Shown one piece after another: positions 1 through 8,816 of a stretch of DNA of 47,506 nt. The DNA is from an uncultured Blautia sp. (GTDB taxonomy: Bacteria > Bacillota > Clostridia > Lachnospirales > Lachnospiraceae). The notes beneath the pieces were generated by a model that worked only from the letters and a program-made list of their open reading frames with translations, had not been told where the DNA came from and made no database searches. Made by a program: the position numbers and the translations under genes. Each line of letters opens with the position of its first letter. The stretch's first letter is position 1. Location: the NCBI GenBank assembly GCA_937893675.1, contig CALBGI010000072.1:1-47506 (forward strand), written 5' to 3'.

Positions 1-30
1 GAACCATTTTGATACGGTTTGAACAGCAGA

Positions 31-423
31 TTATCTCTTGCTGAACTGAGGCGCTCTACGAGCTGCCTTGAGACCGTATTTCTTACGTTCTTTCATTCTC
101 GGGTCACGAGTCAGGAAACCAGCAGCCTTGAGAACCGGTCTGTAATCGTTGTCTGCCTCAAGGAGTGCTCTTGCGATACCGTGGCGGATAGCACCAGCCT
201 GTCCGGTATAACCGCCGCCCTGTACGTTTACCAGAACATCAAATTTGCCTTCTGTCTCAGTTGCTGCCAGAGGCTGACGAACGATAACCTTCAGAGTCTC
301 CAGTCCGAAATACTCATCAATGTCTCTTTTATTGATTGTGATTTTACCGGTTCCAGGTACCAGGTAAACTCTTGCGATAGATTTTTTTCTTCTTCCTGTT
401 CCGTAGAATTTTGCGCTAGCCAA
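31..423 (-). CDS. rpsI: 30S ribosomal protein S9
   Basis: Structural protein of the small ribosomal subunit, 130 aa, normal length for bacterial S9. It begins ASAKFYGTGRRKKSIARVYL and ends in the basic tail RRAPQFSKR, whose last residues reach the P-site tRNA in known ribosomes. The initiation codon is TTG, not ATG: the minus strand reads AGGAGG, nine bases, then TTG. It lies 16 bp downstream of rplM and is co-transcribed with it, the conserved L13-S9 pair. Identity is certain. Confidence 0.98.
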   Translation of the reverse strand: MASAKFYGTGRRKKSIARVYLVPGTGKITINKRDIDEYFGLETLKVIVRQPLAATETEGKFDVLVNVQGGGYTGQAGAIRHGIARALLEADNDYRPVLKAAGFLTRDPRMKERKKYGLKAARRAPQFSKR

Positions 424-439
424 TGTTTTCTACCTCCTC

Positions 440-868
440 TTAAAATGTTAAAGCTTCCGGTTTCTGAGCTTCATGCTTGTGTTCCGGTCCTGCATATACG
501 AAAAGTTTCTTGTACATGGATCTTCCAAGGGGTCCTTTGGGAAGCATTCCCTTAACAGCCAGCTCCACAACCTTCTCCGGCTTCTTAGCCAACATTTCTT
601 TTAATGTGGTCTCTTTCATTCCACCTACATAGTCAGAGTGATTGTAGTAAATCTTCTGTTCCAGCTTCTTGCCGGTCACTTTGATCTTGTCTGCGTTCAC
701 TACGATAACATAATCACCGGTGTCCACATGAGGAGTGAACTGCGGTTTGTTTTTACCTCTTAATACGCTTGCGATGCCGGAAGCCAGACGGCCCAGTGTG
801 CATCCTTCAGCGTCAACTACATACCATTTTCTTTCGATTTTATCTGGATTCGCCATATAAGTCTGCAT
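440..868 (-). CDS. rplM: 50S ribosomal protein L13
   Basis: Early-assembling large-subunit protein, 142 aa, full length. Recognisable blocks are ERKWYVVDAEG near residue 12, LGRLAS, HVDTGDYVIVVNA around residues 47-59, and MLPKGPLGR near residue 108. ATG is preceded by GGAGGTAAAACC, a well-spaced ribosome binding site. It is the first gene of the rplM-rpsI operon and has its own near-consensus promoter and a long leader upstream, so it need not depend on the truA transcript. Confidence 0.98.
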   Translation of the reverse strand: MQTYMANPDKIERKWYVVDAEGCTLGRLASGIASVLRGKNKPQFTPHVDTGDYVIVVNADKIKVTGKKLEQKIYYNHSDYVGGMKETTLKEMLAKKPEKVVELAVKGMLPKGPLGRSMYKKLFVYAGPEHKHEAQKPEALTF

Positions 869-1034
869 GGTTTTACCTCCTGTTATTTATCAGCAATAGT
901 TTGTACAACCGCGGAAACCCGCGAATATGAATAATTTTGGAACGTGGTTGCGAGAATTCGCGGAAATGTCCGAAACCGCTGATAAAACGCCTTTGCCGGG
1001 GCTTTTGGCTTGGGTGTTTTCGCACTACGTCACA
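869..1034 (-). promoter_or_regulatory. Long 5' leader of rplM-rpsI, candidate L13 autoregulatory leader
   Basis: The promoter at 1042-1070 would start transcription near 1035, leaving a leader of about 165 nt before the rplM ATG. It contains a GC-rich hairpin at 910-923 (CCGCG/CGCGG with a 4-nt loop) about 40 nt before the start codon, and a possible GCGG/CCGC stem further upstream. An L13-binding mRNA leader is known in front of rplM in Firmicutes. The position and hairpin fit it, but the fold was not matched to a covariance model. Confidence 0.45.
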
Positions 1035-1041
1035 TTGAAAT

Positions 1042-1070
1042 ATTATATTATAGCAGGGAATTTCTGTCAA
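1042..1070 (-). promoter_or_regulatory. Promoter of rplM-rpsI
   Basis: On the minus strand: TTGACA (1065-1070), a 17-bp spacer, TATAAT (1042-1047). A second overlapping TATAAT lies at 1047-1052. This is a perfect sigma-A consensus, as expected for a ribosomal protein operon. Confidence 0.9.
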
Positions 1071-1160
1071 CCATTTTTCGCAAAAAAGCCCAAAAATATT
1101 CAACTTTTCCGCGCAAGGACTCCAGCGAACGATTGCACAGACTGCCCCGTGCGCTGCTGT

Positions 1161-1898
1161 TTAATAAAACGAAATCCCCACCAGCGTCAGCCCCTGCGCC
1201 GGCGCTGTCGGCCCCGCTGCCGCTCTGTCGCAGGCCTCCAGAATCGCCTTTACCCGCTCAGGCGGATATTTTCCGTTTCCCACCTCTATCAGGGTTCCGG
1301 AAATAATGCGCACCATATTGTAAAGAAAGCCGGTTCCTCTCACCTCGATGGTCACCATATCTCCATCCCGCCAGACGTCCATTCCCGTAATGGTGCGGAT
1401 GGTCGTTTTCACCTGCGCCTTCGCTCCGCAGAAGCTGGCAAAATCATGCGTTCCGATGAGATAGGACGTGGCCTCCCTCATTTTCTGCACATCCAGCTTA
1501 TAATGATAAAAATAGGAATACAGCCGCTCCGTGGGAACGGGAAATTTCCGGTTCAGGATACGGTATTGATACGTCTTCTCGCTGTCACAGTACCTGGGGT
1601 GAAAATCCGGCTCCACTTCCTCGGAAAGCTGAATCCGGATGTCCTCCGGCAGACTCTGGTTCAGCGCATAGGAAATTTTTTCTCCGGGAATCCGTGTGTT
1701 GGTGTCAAACACCGCCACATTTCCCATGGCATGCACTCCCGCATCGGTACGACTGGCGCCGATGGTTTCTATTTTCTCTCCCAAAAGCCGGGAAAGATGC
1801 TCGTTCAAAACCTCCTGCACCGTGATTCCGTTGGGCTGCGTCTGCCACCCGCAATAATTTGTGCCGTCGTAAGCTACCACAAGCCCGATTCGTTTCAT
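1161..1898 (-). CDS. truA: tRNA pseudouridine(38-40) synthase TruA
   Basis: Isomerises uridines 38-40 in the anticodon arm of many tRNAs. The protein is 245 aa, typical for the family. The catalytic aspartate is D52 in GASRTDAGVHA. Other family blocks are YDGTNYCGWQ at residues 10-19 and GTGFLYNMVRIISG in the C-terminal half. ATG follows an AAAGGAC site. It is the distal gene of the ecfA1-ecfA2-ecfT-truA run, a common Firmicutes order. The 3' end is followed by the separately promoted rplM. Confidence 0.97.
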   Translation of the reverse strand: MKRIGLVVAYDGTNYCGWQTQPNGITVQEVLNEHLSRLLGEKIETIGASRTDAGVHAMGNVAVFDTNTRIPGEKISYALNQSLPEDIRIQLSEEVEPDFHPRYCDSEKTYQYRILNRKFPVPTERLYSYFYHYKLDVQKMREATSYLIGTHDFASFCGAKAQVKTTIRTITGMDVWRDGDMVTIEVRGTGFLYNMVRIISGTLIEVGNGKYPPERVKAILEACDRAAAGPTAPAQGLTLVGISFY

Positions 1899-1923
1899 AC
1901 GCTACAAGTCCTTTCGTAATCTC

Positions 1924-2727
1924 TCAGATTCCAATTACCCGAAACGCGATCGCGATTCCCAGATAGACAAACAGCATTCCATAAGCCACATAGTCTCTCT
2001 TTTCATAGTGAAGCGGCTTCATCTGCGTTCTGTCGTCTCCTCCGTGATAGCACCGCGCCTCCATAGCCATGGCCAAATCGTTGGCACGGCGGAACGCCGA
2101 AATAAACAGAGGCACCAGAAGCGGTATCATATTTTTCGCCTTCTGGATGATATTTCCGTTCTCAAAGTCAGCGCCTCTTGCAATCTGTGCTTTCATGATC
2201 TTATCCGTCTCCTCCATGAGAATGGGAATAAAACGAAGCGCTATGGACATCATCATGGCAATCTCATGCACCGGCACATGCACCTTGTTCAGCGGCCGCA
2301 GCAGCCGCTCCAGACCGTCTGTCAGCTGATTCGGCGTGGTGGTAAGCGTCATTACCGAGGAACCGATCACCAGATAGGTCAGACGAATTGCCATTCTTCC
2401 GGCAAGAACCAGACCCTCTTTCGTTATCTTGAGGAATCCCCAGCTCCACAGCACTTCACCGGGTGTAAGCACAATGTTAAAAATCACGGTGATCAAAAGG
2501 ATCATAAAGATTGCCTTCAGACCCTTGAACATAAATTTCACGGGAACTCTGGAAAGAGCGATCATGCCCGCCAGAAAGAGAGTCGCCACTCCGTAGCCGG
2601 GAAAGGTATTAAAAAGAAACACCGATACGATAAAAATCAGCGTGCCCACAAATTTTGTCCTGGGGTCCAGTCTGTGCAGCACGGATTTTGCCGGGTAAAA
2701 CTGCCCCAGCGTAATATCCCTAAGCAT
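1924..2727 (-). CDS. ecfT: ECF transporter transmembrane component EcfT
   Basis: Membrane scaffold of the group II energy-coupling factor module, which links the ATPases to interchangeable vitamin or metal S components. 267 aa with an N-terminal LDPRTKFVGT segment, several hydrophobic helices and the cytoplasmic coupling motif ARGADFENG near residue 183. The ATG overlaps the end of ecfA2 by 8 bp, implying translational coupling. No S component lies in the window, as expected for a shared module. Confidence 0.95.
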   Translation of the reverse strand: MLRDITLGQFYPAKSVLHRLDPRTKFVGTLIFIVSVFLFNTFPGYGVATLFLAGMIALSRVPVKFMFKGLKAIFMILLITVIFNIVLTPGEVLWSWGFLKITKEGLVLAGRMAIRLTYLVIGSSVMTLTTTPNQLTDGLERLLRPLNKVHVPVHEIAMMMSIALRFIPILMEETDKIMKAQIARGADFENGNIIQKAKNMIPLLVPLFISAFRRANDLAMAMEARCYHGGDDRTQMKPLHYEKRDYVAYGMLFVYLGIAIAFRVIGI

Positions 2728-3613
2728 CCTGTTCTCCTCCTTTCCTCAAAAGCAAAGGAGAATTTGCAGCGGCAAGAGCAGCGAGTATGCTCTCTTTTGC
2801 CTCCTCCACTGTCGTTGCCTCCGCATCCACCAAAAGCCCCCGTTCTTTCAGAGCATGCATGATATACGTGATCTGAGGCGCAGCCAGCCCCATTTTCTCA
2901 AGCTCCTCAAAATGGGCAAACACTGCCTTTGGCGTATCATCAAAGGCCACCTCGCCGCGGTTCATCACAATGAGGCGCTCCACATATTTTGCTATATCTT
3001 CCATACTGTGGGAAACCAGAAGAATGGTAATGCCGCGCTCCTTGTGAAGAAGCGCGATCTGATCCAGAATCTCGTCCCTTCCCTTGGGGTCCAGTCCTGC
3101 CGTAGGCTCATCCAGAATAAGGATTTTGGGGTTCATGGCAAGCACTCCCGCAATCGCCACACGCTTTTTCTGTCCCCCGGAAAGCTCAAACGGAGATTTT
3201 CCATAGTTTTTTTCTTTAAAACCAACCTGACGGAGCGCTTTTTTCGCCTCCACTTCTGCTTCCTCTCTGGAAAGTCCCTGATTCATGGGGCCGAAGCACA
3301 CATCCGACAAAACGTCATTTTCAAAAAGCTGATGCTCCGGATACTGAAATACCAGCCCAACCTGACTCCTGAGTGCCCGACGGTCGTATTTCTCCTCCCA
3401 GATATCCTCGCCATTGTAGGTGATCGTGCCGGAGGTGGGCTGGATCAACGCGTTCAAATGCTGGATCAGTGTGGATTTTCCGCTTCCCGTATGGCCGATA
3501 ACCCCGATAAACTGCCCGTCCGGAATGGACAGATTGATGTCCTTCAGCGCATGGATCTCATAGCTGGTCCCCGGACTGTAGGTATATGTGACATGTTTTA
3601 ATTCTATCGACAT
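2720..3613 (-). CDS. ecfA2: ECF transporter ATPase EcfA2
   Basis: One of the two ATPases of the energy-coupling factor transporter, 297 aa. Walker A GHTGSGKST at residues 40-48, Q-loop FQYPEHQLF near 89, signature LSGGQ at 144-148, Walker B ILILDEPT at 164-171, H-loop H202. The FQYPEHQLF Q-loop is typical of the EcfA2 subunit. It overlaps ecfA1 by 10 bp and ecfT by 8 bp, a tightly coupled operon. The C-terminal tail after residue 260 is longer than minimal members of the family. Confidence 0.95.
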   Translation of the reverse strand: MSIELKHVTYTYSPGTSYEIHALKDINLSIPDGQFIGVIGHTGSGKSTLIQHLNALIQPTSGTITYNGEDIWEEKYDRRALRSQVGLVFQYPEHQLFENDVLSDVCFGPMNQGLSREEAEVEAKKALRQVGFKEKNYGKSPFELSGGQKKRVAIAGVLAMNPKILILDEPTAGLDPKGRDEILDQIALLHKERGITILLVSHSMEDIAKYVERLIVMNRGEVAFDDTPKAVFAHFEELEKMGLAAPQITYIMHALKERGLLVDAEATTVEEAKESILAALAAANSPLLLRKGGEQDA

Positions 3614-4449
3614 AAGGCATCCACCAACTCTTCCTTTGTAAGTATTCCTTCCGGGATCTGCACTCCTGCTTCCCGGAGTTCATGAGCCAGAAGTGTCACC
3701 TGAGGTACATCCAGCCGGTATTTTTTCAGAATATCTACCTGGGAAAAAATTTCTTTGGGAGTTCCCTCCAAAACTACTTTTCCGCTGTCCATGACATATA
3801 CCCGGTCTGCGTGGATCACCTCTTCCATGTAGTGCGTGATCAGAATTACCGTCACATGCTCCTGCGCGTTCAGCTCCCGCACAGCCTCCAGGACTTCCTT
3901 TCGCCCGTTGGGGTCCAACATGGCCGTGGGCTCATCCATGACAATGCATTTTGGCTTCATTGCCATAACACCGGCAATCGCCACCCGCTGCTTCTGACCT
4001 CCGGAAAGCTTGTTTGGCGAATGGTGCCGGTAAGCAGTCATCCCTGTTTTTTCGAGACTTCGCTCCACCCTCTTCCAGATGTCCGCCGTGGGAACCCCCA
4101 TGTTTTCCGGGCCAAATCCCACATCCTCTTCCACCACGGTTCCAATGATCTGATTGTCCGGATTCTGAAACACCATGCCCGCTTTCTGCCGGATCTTCCA
4201 CAGCTCCGGTTCCTTGGAGGTGTCCATTTCATCCACCCAGAGCGTCCCCTCTGAAGGCAGCAAAAGTGCATTCAGGTGCTTTGCCAGTGTGGATTTTCCG
4301 GAGCCGTTATGCCCCAGAATCGCCACAAATTCACCGGCTGCAATGTCCAGATCCACATTGTCCACTGCGCGCTGCGTATCCTGCACATTGCCCTCGTCAT
4401 CGTATTTGAAATAGTCAAATCCCAGCTTCAAAGCTTTGATAATTCCCAT
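3604..4449 (-). CDS. ecfA1: ECF transporter ATPase EcfA1
   Basis: Partner ATPase to EcfA2, 281 aa. Walker A GHNGSGKST at residues 46-54, Q-loop FQNPDNQII at 94-102, signature LSGGQ at 148-152, Walker B CIVMDEPT at 168-175 and an H-loop ITHYMEE. The FQNPDNQ Q-loop distinguishes EcfA1. It begins 19 bp after ysxC with no terminator between, so it may be read from the upstream protease operon, and it overlaps ecfA2. Confidence 0.95.
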   Translation of the reverse strand: MGIIKALKLGFDYFKYDDEGNVQDTQRAVDNVDLDIAAGEFVAILGHNGSGKSTLAKHLNALLLPSEGTLWVDEMDTSKEPELWKIRQKAGMVFQNPDNQIIGTVVEEDVGFGPENMGVPTADIWKRVERSLEKTGMTAYRHHSPNKLSGGQKQRVAIAGVMAMKPKCIVMDEPTAMLDPNGRKEVLEAVRELNAQEHVTVILITHYMEEVIHADRVYVMDSGKVVLEGTPKEIFSQVDILKKYRLDVPQVTLLAHELREAGVQIPEGILTKEELVDALCR

Positions 4450-4468
4450 ATATTTTTCCTCTTATATG

Positions 4469-5089
4469 TCAGCTTTTTGCTTCCTCAGAAGCTGCCTCTT
4501 CTGCAAAACCGCCAAGCTCGTCGATCAGCGCCCAGATTTCTTCTCTTCCCTGCTTCGTCTGTGCGGAGTAGGGAATCAGCAGGGAACCCGGCCGAAGCTT
4601 CAGTCCCTCTTTGATCATCTTCACCTGCTTTTGCACCTGGCTTCTCTTTATCTTGTCAAGCTTTGTTGCTATAATAATGGGCTCATAGCCATTGTGCACG
4701 ATCCACTCGTACATCTGCCTGTCGTTGGCCGAGGGCTCATGACGGATGTCAATGAGCAGAAATACGGCTTTCAGATCCCGGGAATTGTGAAGATAATTTT
4801 CTATCATTTTTCCCCATTTTTCTTTTTCTGCCGGGGAAACACGGGCGTATCCATACCCCGGAAGGTCCACCAGATACATGAGATCGTTGATATTATAAAA
4901 ATTGATTGTCTGTGTTTTTCCCGGCTGGGCGCTGGTGCGCGCCAGAGCTTTGCGGTTCATCAGCCCGTTGATCAGAGATGATTTTCCCACATTGGATTTT
5001 CCGGCAAAGGCCACCTCCGGCCTCCCGGTCACCGGCAGCTTGCTGGTGACGCCGCAAACAATGTCCAGAGATACATTTTTTATGATCAT
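4469..5089 (-). CDS. ysxC: Ribosome biogenesis GTP-binding protein YsxC/EngB
   Basis: Small essential GTPase that assists late 50S assembly. G1 motif GKSNVGKS, a switch region with TINFY, G3 DLPGYGYA, G4 TKLD. The frame can open at a GTG (5101) overlapping the lon stop as GTGA. The ATG at 5087-5089 is preferred here because GTGAGG lies 7 nt before it and it gives the usual MIIKNV start (206 aa). It follows lon directly, the canonical lon-ysxC order. Confidence 0.95.
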   Translation of the reverse strand: MIIKNVSLDIVCGVTSKLPVTGRPEVAFAGKSNVGKSSLINGLMNRKALARTSAQPGKTQTINFYNINDLMYLVDLPGYGYARVSPAEKEKWGKMIENYLHNSRDLKAVFLLIDIRHEPSANDRQMYEWIVHNGYEPIIIATKLDKIKRSQVQKQVKMIKEGLKLRPGSLLIPYSAQTKQGREEIWALIDELGGFAEEAASEEAKS

Positions 5090-5097
5090 AACATTCC

Positions 5098-7416
5098 TCA
5101 CTGTTTTCTCAGAGCTTCTCCAAGCACCTGACTCATATCCTCCACAAAGAAAATGAAAAGTCCGTCCAGAATCTCCTTGTCCATTTCTTCGATGTCCGGC
5201 TTATTCTGTGCCGGCACCAAAACCTCTTTTATCTTCGCATATTTTGCCGCCAGAAGCTTTTCCTTCAGGCCCCCGATGGGAAGCACGCGGCCGCGAAGGG
5301 TGATCTCCCCGGTCATGGCGATATCCGCCCGCACCGGACGTCTGGTCACAGCCGAAAGTATGGCCGTTGCCATGGTGATTCCCGCGGAAGGGCCGTCCTT
5401 AGGCACTGCTCCCTCTGGAATATGTACATGAATATCATGCTCCTGGAAAAATCCCTGCTCCACATGATATTTCTCCGCCACGGAGCGAATGTAGGTGATT
5501 CCCGCCTGGGCGGATTCTTTCATCACATCTCCCAGCTGGCCGGTGAGCAGAAGCTCGCCCTTGCCCGGCATCACATTGACCTCTATCTGCAGGGTATCGC
5601 CGCCCACCTGCGTCCAGGCAAGTCCCCTTGCAATACCAACCTCGTCTTTTTTGTTGGCCATCAGATAATTGTATCGTTCCTTGCCAAGATACTGAGAAAG
5701 ATTCTTTCCGGTGACCGTTACCTTCTGTACGCCCTCTTCCATGATGGCACGGGCGGTTTTGCGGCAGATCCGGCCAATCCGGCGCTCCAGAGAACGGACG
5801 CCCGCCTCTTTTGTGTAATTGTTGATAATCTTCCGAAGCGCGGTGCTCTGAATCGACAGCTGCCCCCTGGAAAGGCCGTTGATCTCCATCTGCTTCGGCA
5901 GAAGATGCTCCTTGGCTATATGTTCCTTCTCGTTTTCCGTATAGCCGGAAATCTCGATGACTTCCATTCTGTCCAGCAGCGGCCGCGGAATATTCTGCGC
6001 GTCATTGGCTGTTGCGATAAACAGAACCTCCGACAGATCCTGAAAAAGCTCCACATAGTGATCCTGGAATTTGTTGTTCTGCTCCGGGTCAAGCACCTCC
6101 AGAAGAGCAGACGCCGTGTCCCCCTTGTAATCGCTGCTGGTCTTGTCGATCTCGTCCAGAAGCATCAGGGGATTGCTCACTCCAGCCTGCTTCAGCGCCA
6201 TGGTGATCCTTCCCGGCATCGCGCCAACATAGGTTCTTCTGTGACCGCGGATTTCCGCCTCGTCCCGGACGCCACCCAGACAGATGCGCACATATTTTTT
6301 GTGAAGTGCCTCTGCCACGGATTTTGCGATGGAAGTTTTTCCGGTACCCGGCGGTCCCACCAGACAAAGTATGGGGCTTTTCCCTTTGCTTGTCAGACTG
6401 CGCACGGACAAAAATTCCATGATGCGCTCTTTTACCTCTTTGAGGCCGTAATGGCCTTCCTCCAGAATGCGGAAAGCCTCTTTCAGATTTCCGGAATCCT
6501 GGGAACGTTTGTCCCAGGGCAGTTCCAGCAGCGTTTCAATATAGCCCCGCAGCACTGTGCTTTCCGCGCTGTTGGATGCCGTAGCCTTAAAACGCTCTAT
6601 TTCTTTGGCAATCTTTTCTTTGACTTTGTCGGAGGCCGTAAGGCTCTTCAGCTTCTGTTTAAATTCTTCCACATCGTCTGCCGTGTTTTCCTCGCCAAGC
6701 TCCTCACGGATCAGTTTGAGCTGTTCCCGCAGAATATATTCCCGCTGATTTTTGTCAATGCGGGCTTTTACCTTTTTCTGCAGATCACGGCTGATCTGGA
6801 TAACGTTGATCTCGTTGCTCAGAATGGCGCCCAAAAGCTCATATCGGTCCTGAAGCGTCACCGCCTCCAGGATTTTCTGCCGGTTCTGATAGGAGAGAGG
6901 CAGGTTGACGGCAATCTGTTCCGCCAGCTCCTCCACACTCTCAATATTCAGAATCTGCGCAACCAACTCTTTGCTCACTTTGCCGCTCTCGCTGCAATAG
7001 TGATGGAACAGCTCCCGGAGACTTCTGTGCATTGCCTCCCGAAGAGCCGGAGGACAGCTGTCTTCCCCTTCCTCCACCGGGCAGACCTCGCCCTCCAGAT
7101 ACGGAAACTCCTGGGAAAGGCTCAAAAGCTCCGCTCTTTTGGTTCCCTCCACCAGGACGCGCAAAAGGTTCTGGGGAAGCTTTACCACCTGCTTCACATA
7201 GGCAATGGTTCCCATCTGGTACAGATCCAGAAGTCCCGGCGTCTCCTGTCCCAGCTCTTTCTGTGTGATCAAAAAAATCCTCTGATCCTGCAGCATCGCC
7301 GCCTCGATCGCCTTGACGGAACGCTCTCTGCTCACATCAAAATGTACGATCATTCCCGGCAGAATGGTGGTTCCCCGAAGGGCGACGGCCGGCAGTGTCT
7401 GTATGGGATTTTCCAT
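5098..7416 (-). CDS. lon: ATP-dependent protease Lon
   Basis: Cytoplasmic AAA+ serine protease that degrades misfolded and regulatory proteins, 772 aa, full length. N-terminal substrate domain about residues 1-200, then a helical linker. Walker A GPPGTGKT at 354-361, Walker B LMLLDEID at 417-424, and a C-terminal protease domain with the dyad S677 (in PKDGPSAG) and K720 (in GGLKEK), spaced 43 apart as in E. coli Lon. It is in the clpX-lon-ysxC order, 17 bp after clpX, and overlaps the possible GTG start of ysxC. Confidence 0.98.
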   Translation of the reverse strand: MENPIQTLPAVALRGTTILPGMIVHFDVSRERSVKAIEAAMLQDQRIFLITQKELGQETPGLLDLYQMGTIAYVKQVVKLPQNLLRVLVEGTKRAELLSLSQEFPYLEGEVCPVEEGEDSCPPALREAMHRSLRELFHHYCSESGKVSKELVAQILNIESVEELAEQIAVNLPLSYQNRQKILEAVTLQDRYELLGAILSNEINVIQISRDLQKKVKARIDKNQREYILREQLKLIREELGEENTADDVEEFKQKLKSLTASDKVKEKIAKEIERFKATASNSAESTVLRGYIETLLELPWDKRSQDSGNLKEAFRILEEGHYGLKEVKERIMEFLSVRSLTSKGKSPILCLVGPPGTGKTSIAKSVAEALHKKYVRICLGGVRDEAEIRGHRRTYVGAMPGRITMALKQAGVSNPLMLLDEIDKTSSDYKGDTASALLEVLDPEQNNKFQDHYVELFQDLSEVLFIATANDAQNIPRPLLDRMEVIEISGYTENEKEHIAKEHLLPKQMEINGLSRGQLSIQSTALRKIINNYTKEAGVRSLERRIGRICRKTARAIMEEGVQKVTVTGKNLSQYLGKERYNYLMANKKDEVGIARGLAWTQVGGDTLQIEVNVMPGKGELLLTGQLGDVMKESAQAGITYIRSVAEKYHVEQGFFQEHDIHVHIPEGAVPKDGPSAGITMATAILSAVTRRPVRADIAMTGEITLRGRVLPIGGLKEKLLAAKYAKIKEVLVPAQNKPDIEEMDKEILDGLFIFFVEDMSQVLGEALRKQ

Positions 7417-7433
7417 ATTTTATCCGTCCTCTC

Positions 7434-8741
7434 TCAGGCTGTTTCCGACTTTCCTTTTCTGGAGTGGCCGCTTCTTCGCGCCGGCTTTTGCGCGGGAGCT
7501 TCCCCGTGGACAATCTCCGGCTCTCCGGTTCCCTCCACAGCCTCTTTTGTTATAATACATTTCCGTATGGTTTCATCAGAAGGCGTTTTATACATCAGAT
7601 CCATCAGAGATTTTTCCATAATGGCTCTCAAGCCTCTGGCACCGGTCTTGCGTTCCATGGATTTCTTCGCTACCAGCTCCAGGGCCTCCTCCTGGAAATC
7701 CAGCTCCACGCCGTCCAGCTCAAACAGCTTGTGATACTGCTTGGTAAGTGCGTTCTTCGGCTCTCTCAAGATGCGGATCAGCGCCTTTTCGTCCAGAGCG
7801 TCCAGCGTTACCACCATGGGCACACGGCCAATGAACTCGGGGATAAGACCGAACTTGATAAAATCCTCCGGCATGACGTCTTTGAGGATCTCACCTACGT
7901 TCCGTTCTTCCCGCGTACTCACATCTGCCCCAAAGCCAATGGCCTTGGTGTTCTGACGGCTTTCGATAATTTTCTCCAGTCCGTCAAAGGCTCCTCCGCA
8001 GATAAACAAAATATTGGTAGTATCAATCTGGATAAATTCCTGGTGCGGATGCTTGCGTCCTCCCTGGGGCGGAACGCTGGCAACCGTGCCCTCCAGGATC
8101 TTCAGAAGCGCCTGCTGCACGCCTTCGCCGGACACGTCACGGGTAATCGAGACATTTTCTGACTTGCGGGTGATCTTGTCGATCTCGTCAATATAAATAA
8201 TTCCGTACTGCGCACGCTCTATATCATAATCTGCCGCCTGGATGATCTTGAGAAGGATGTTCTCCACATCCTCGCCTACATATCCGGCCTCTGTCAGAGA
8301 GGTGGCATCCGCAATGGCGAAAGGCACATTGAGAAGACGGGCCAGCGTCTGCGCCAGCAACGTTTTGCCGGAGCCGGTGGGCCCCAGCATAAGAATGTTG
8401 CTTTTCTGCAGCTCCACATCCAGATTCCGGTCTGCGGTAACACGTTTATAGTGGTTGTACACGGCCACGGACAAGGCCTTTTTTGCTTCGTCCTGCCCGA
8501 TGACATAGTCATCCAGAATCGCATGGATCTCCTCCGGCTTCAGCAGATTGATCTCTCCGTCATAGCCTCCGCGCTCCCGCTCATAACCGCCAAGCTCTTC
8601 CTCCATGATCTCGGAACAGATAGCGATGCACTGATCGCAGATATAGGCGCCGTCCGGTCCTGCGATGAGCTTCTGCACCTGATCTTCTGTTTTGTGGCAA
8701 AAGGAGCATCTTACCTTGCTCTCTCTTATCTTGTCTGCCAT
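7434..8741 (-). CDS. clpX: ATP-dependent Clp protease ATP-binding subunit ClpX
   Basis: AAA+ unfoldase that feeds substrates to ClpP. The start at 8741 is chosen because AGGAA precedes ATG and it gives the standard MADKI opening (435 aa); the frame extends further but without support. N-terminal zinc finger C12/C15/C35/C38, Walker A GPTGSGKT, pore loop GYVG, Walker B IIYIDEID, RKH loop within GGRKHPHQEF, and the ClpP-docking IGF loop. It carries every canonical ClpX element, unlike the second ClpX at 35989-37419. Confidence 0.98.
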   Translation of the reverse strand: MADKIRESKVRCSFCHKTEDQVQKLIAGPDGAYICDQCIAICSEIMEEELGGYERERGGYDGEINLLKPEEIHAILDDYVIGQDEAKKALSVAVYNHYKRVTADRNLDVELQKSNILMLGPTGSGKTLLAQTLARLLNVPFAIADATSLTEAGYVGEDVENILLKIIQAADYDIERAQYGIIYIDEIDKITRKSENVSITRDVSGEGVQQALLKILEGTVASVPPQGGRKHPHQEFIQIDTTNILFICGGAFDGLEKIIESRQNTKAIGFGADVSTREERNVGEILKDVMPEDFIKFGLIPEFIGRVPMVVTLDALDEKALIRILREPKNALTKQYHKLFELDGVELDFQEEALELVAKKSMERKTGARGLRAIMEKSLMDLMYKTPSDETIRKCIITKEAVEGTGEPEIVHGEAPAQKPARRSGHSRKGKSETA

Positions 8742-8779
8742 AAAATTCCTACTTCCTTTCCATTTCCTATAGAGCAGAT

Positions 8780-8808
8780 AAGACTCCTGCAAAACTTACA
8801 GGAGTCTT
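8780..8808 (-). terminator. Perfect hairpin between clpP and clpX
   Basis: A 10-bp perfect stem (8780-8789 pairing with 8799-8808) with a 9-nt loop lies between the clpP stop and the clpX ribosome binding site. On the coding (minus) strand the tail is TTATCT, a weak U-tract, so partial termination or an RNA processing/stability element is more likely than a full stop. On the plus strand a better T-run follows, but no plus-strand gene ends here. Confidence 0.5.
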
Positions 8809-8816
8809 TTCTTATT

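Noticed and set aside
7417..7433. Separate promoter between clpX and lon
   Set aside because: The gap is 17 bp and contains only the lon ribosome binding region.
5422..7734. Long plus-strand frame of 770 codons
   Set aside because: It lies antisense to lon and clpX, has no ribosome binding site, and its composition (rich in His, Arg, Leu) is what the reverse strand of a coding gene gives.
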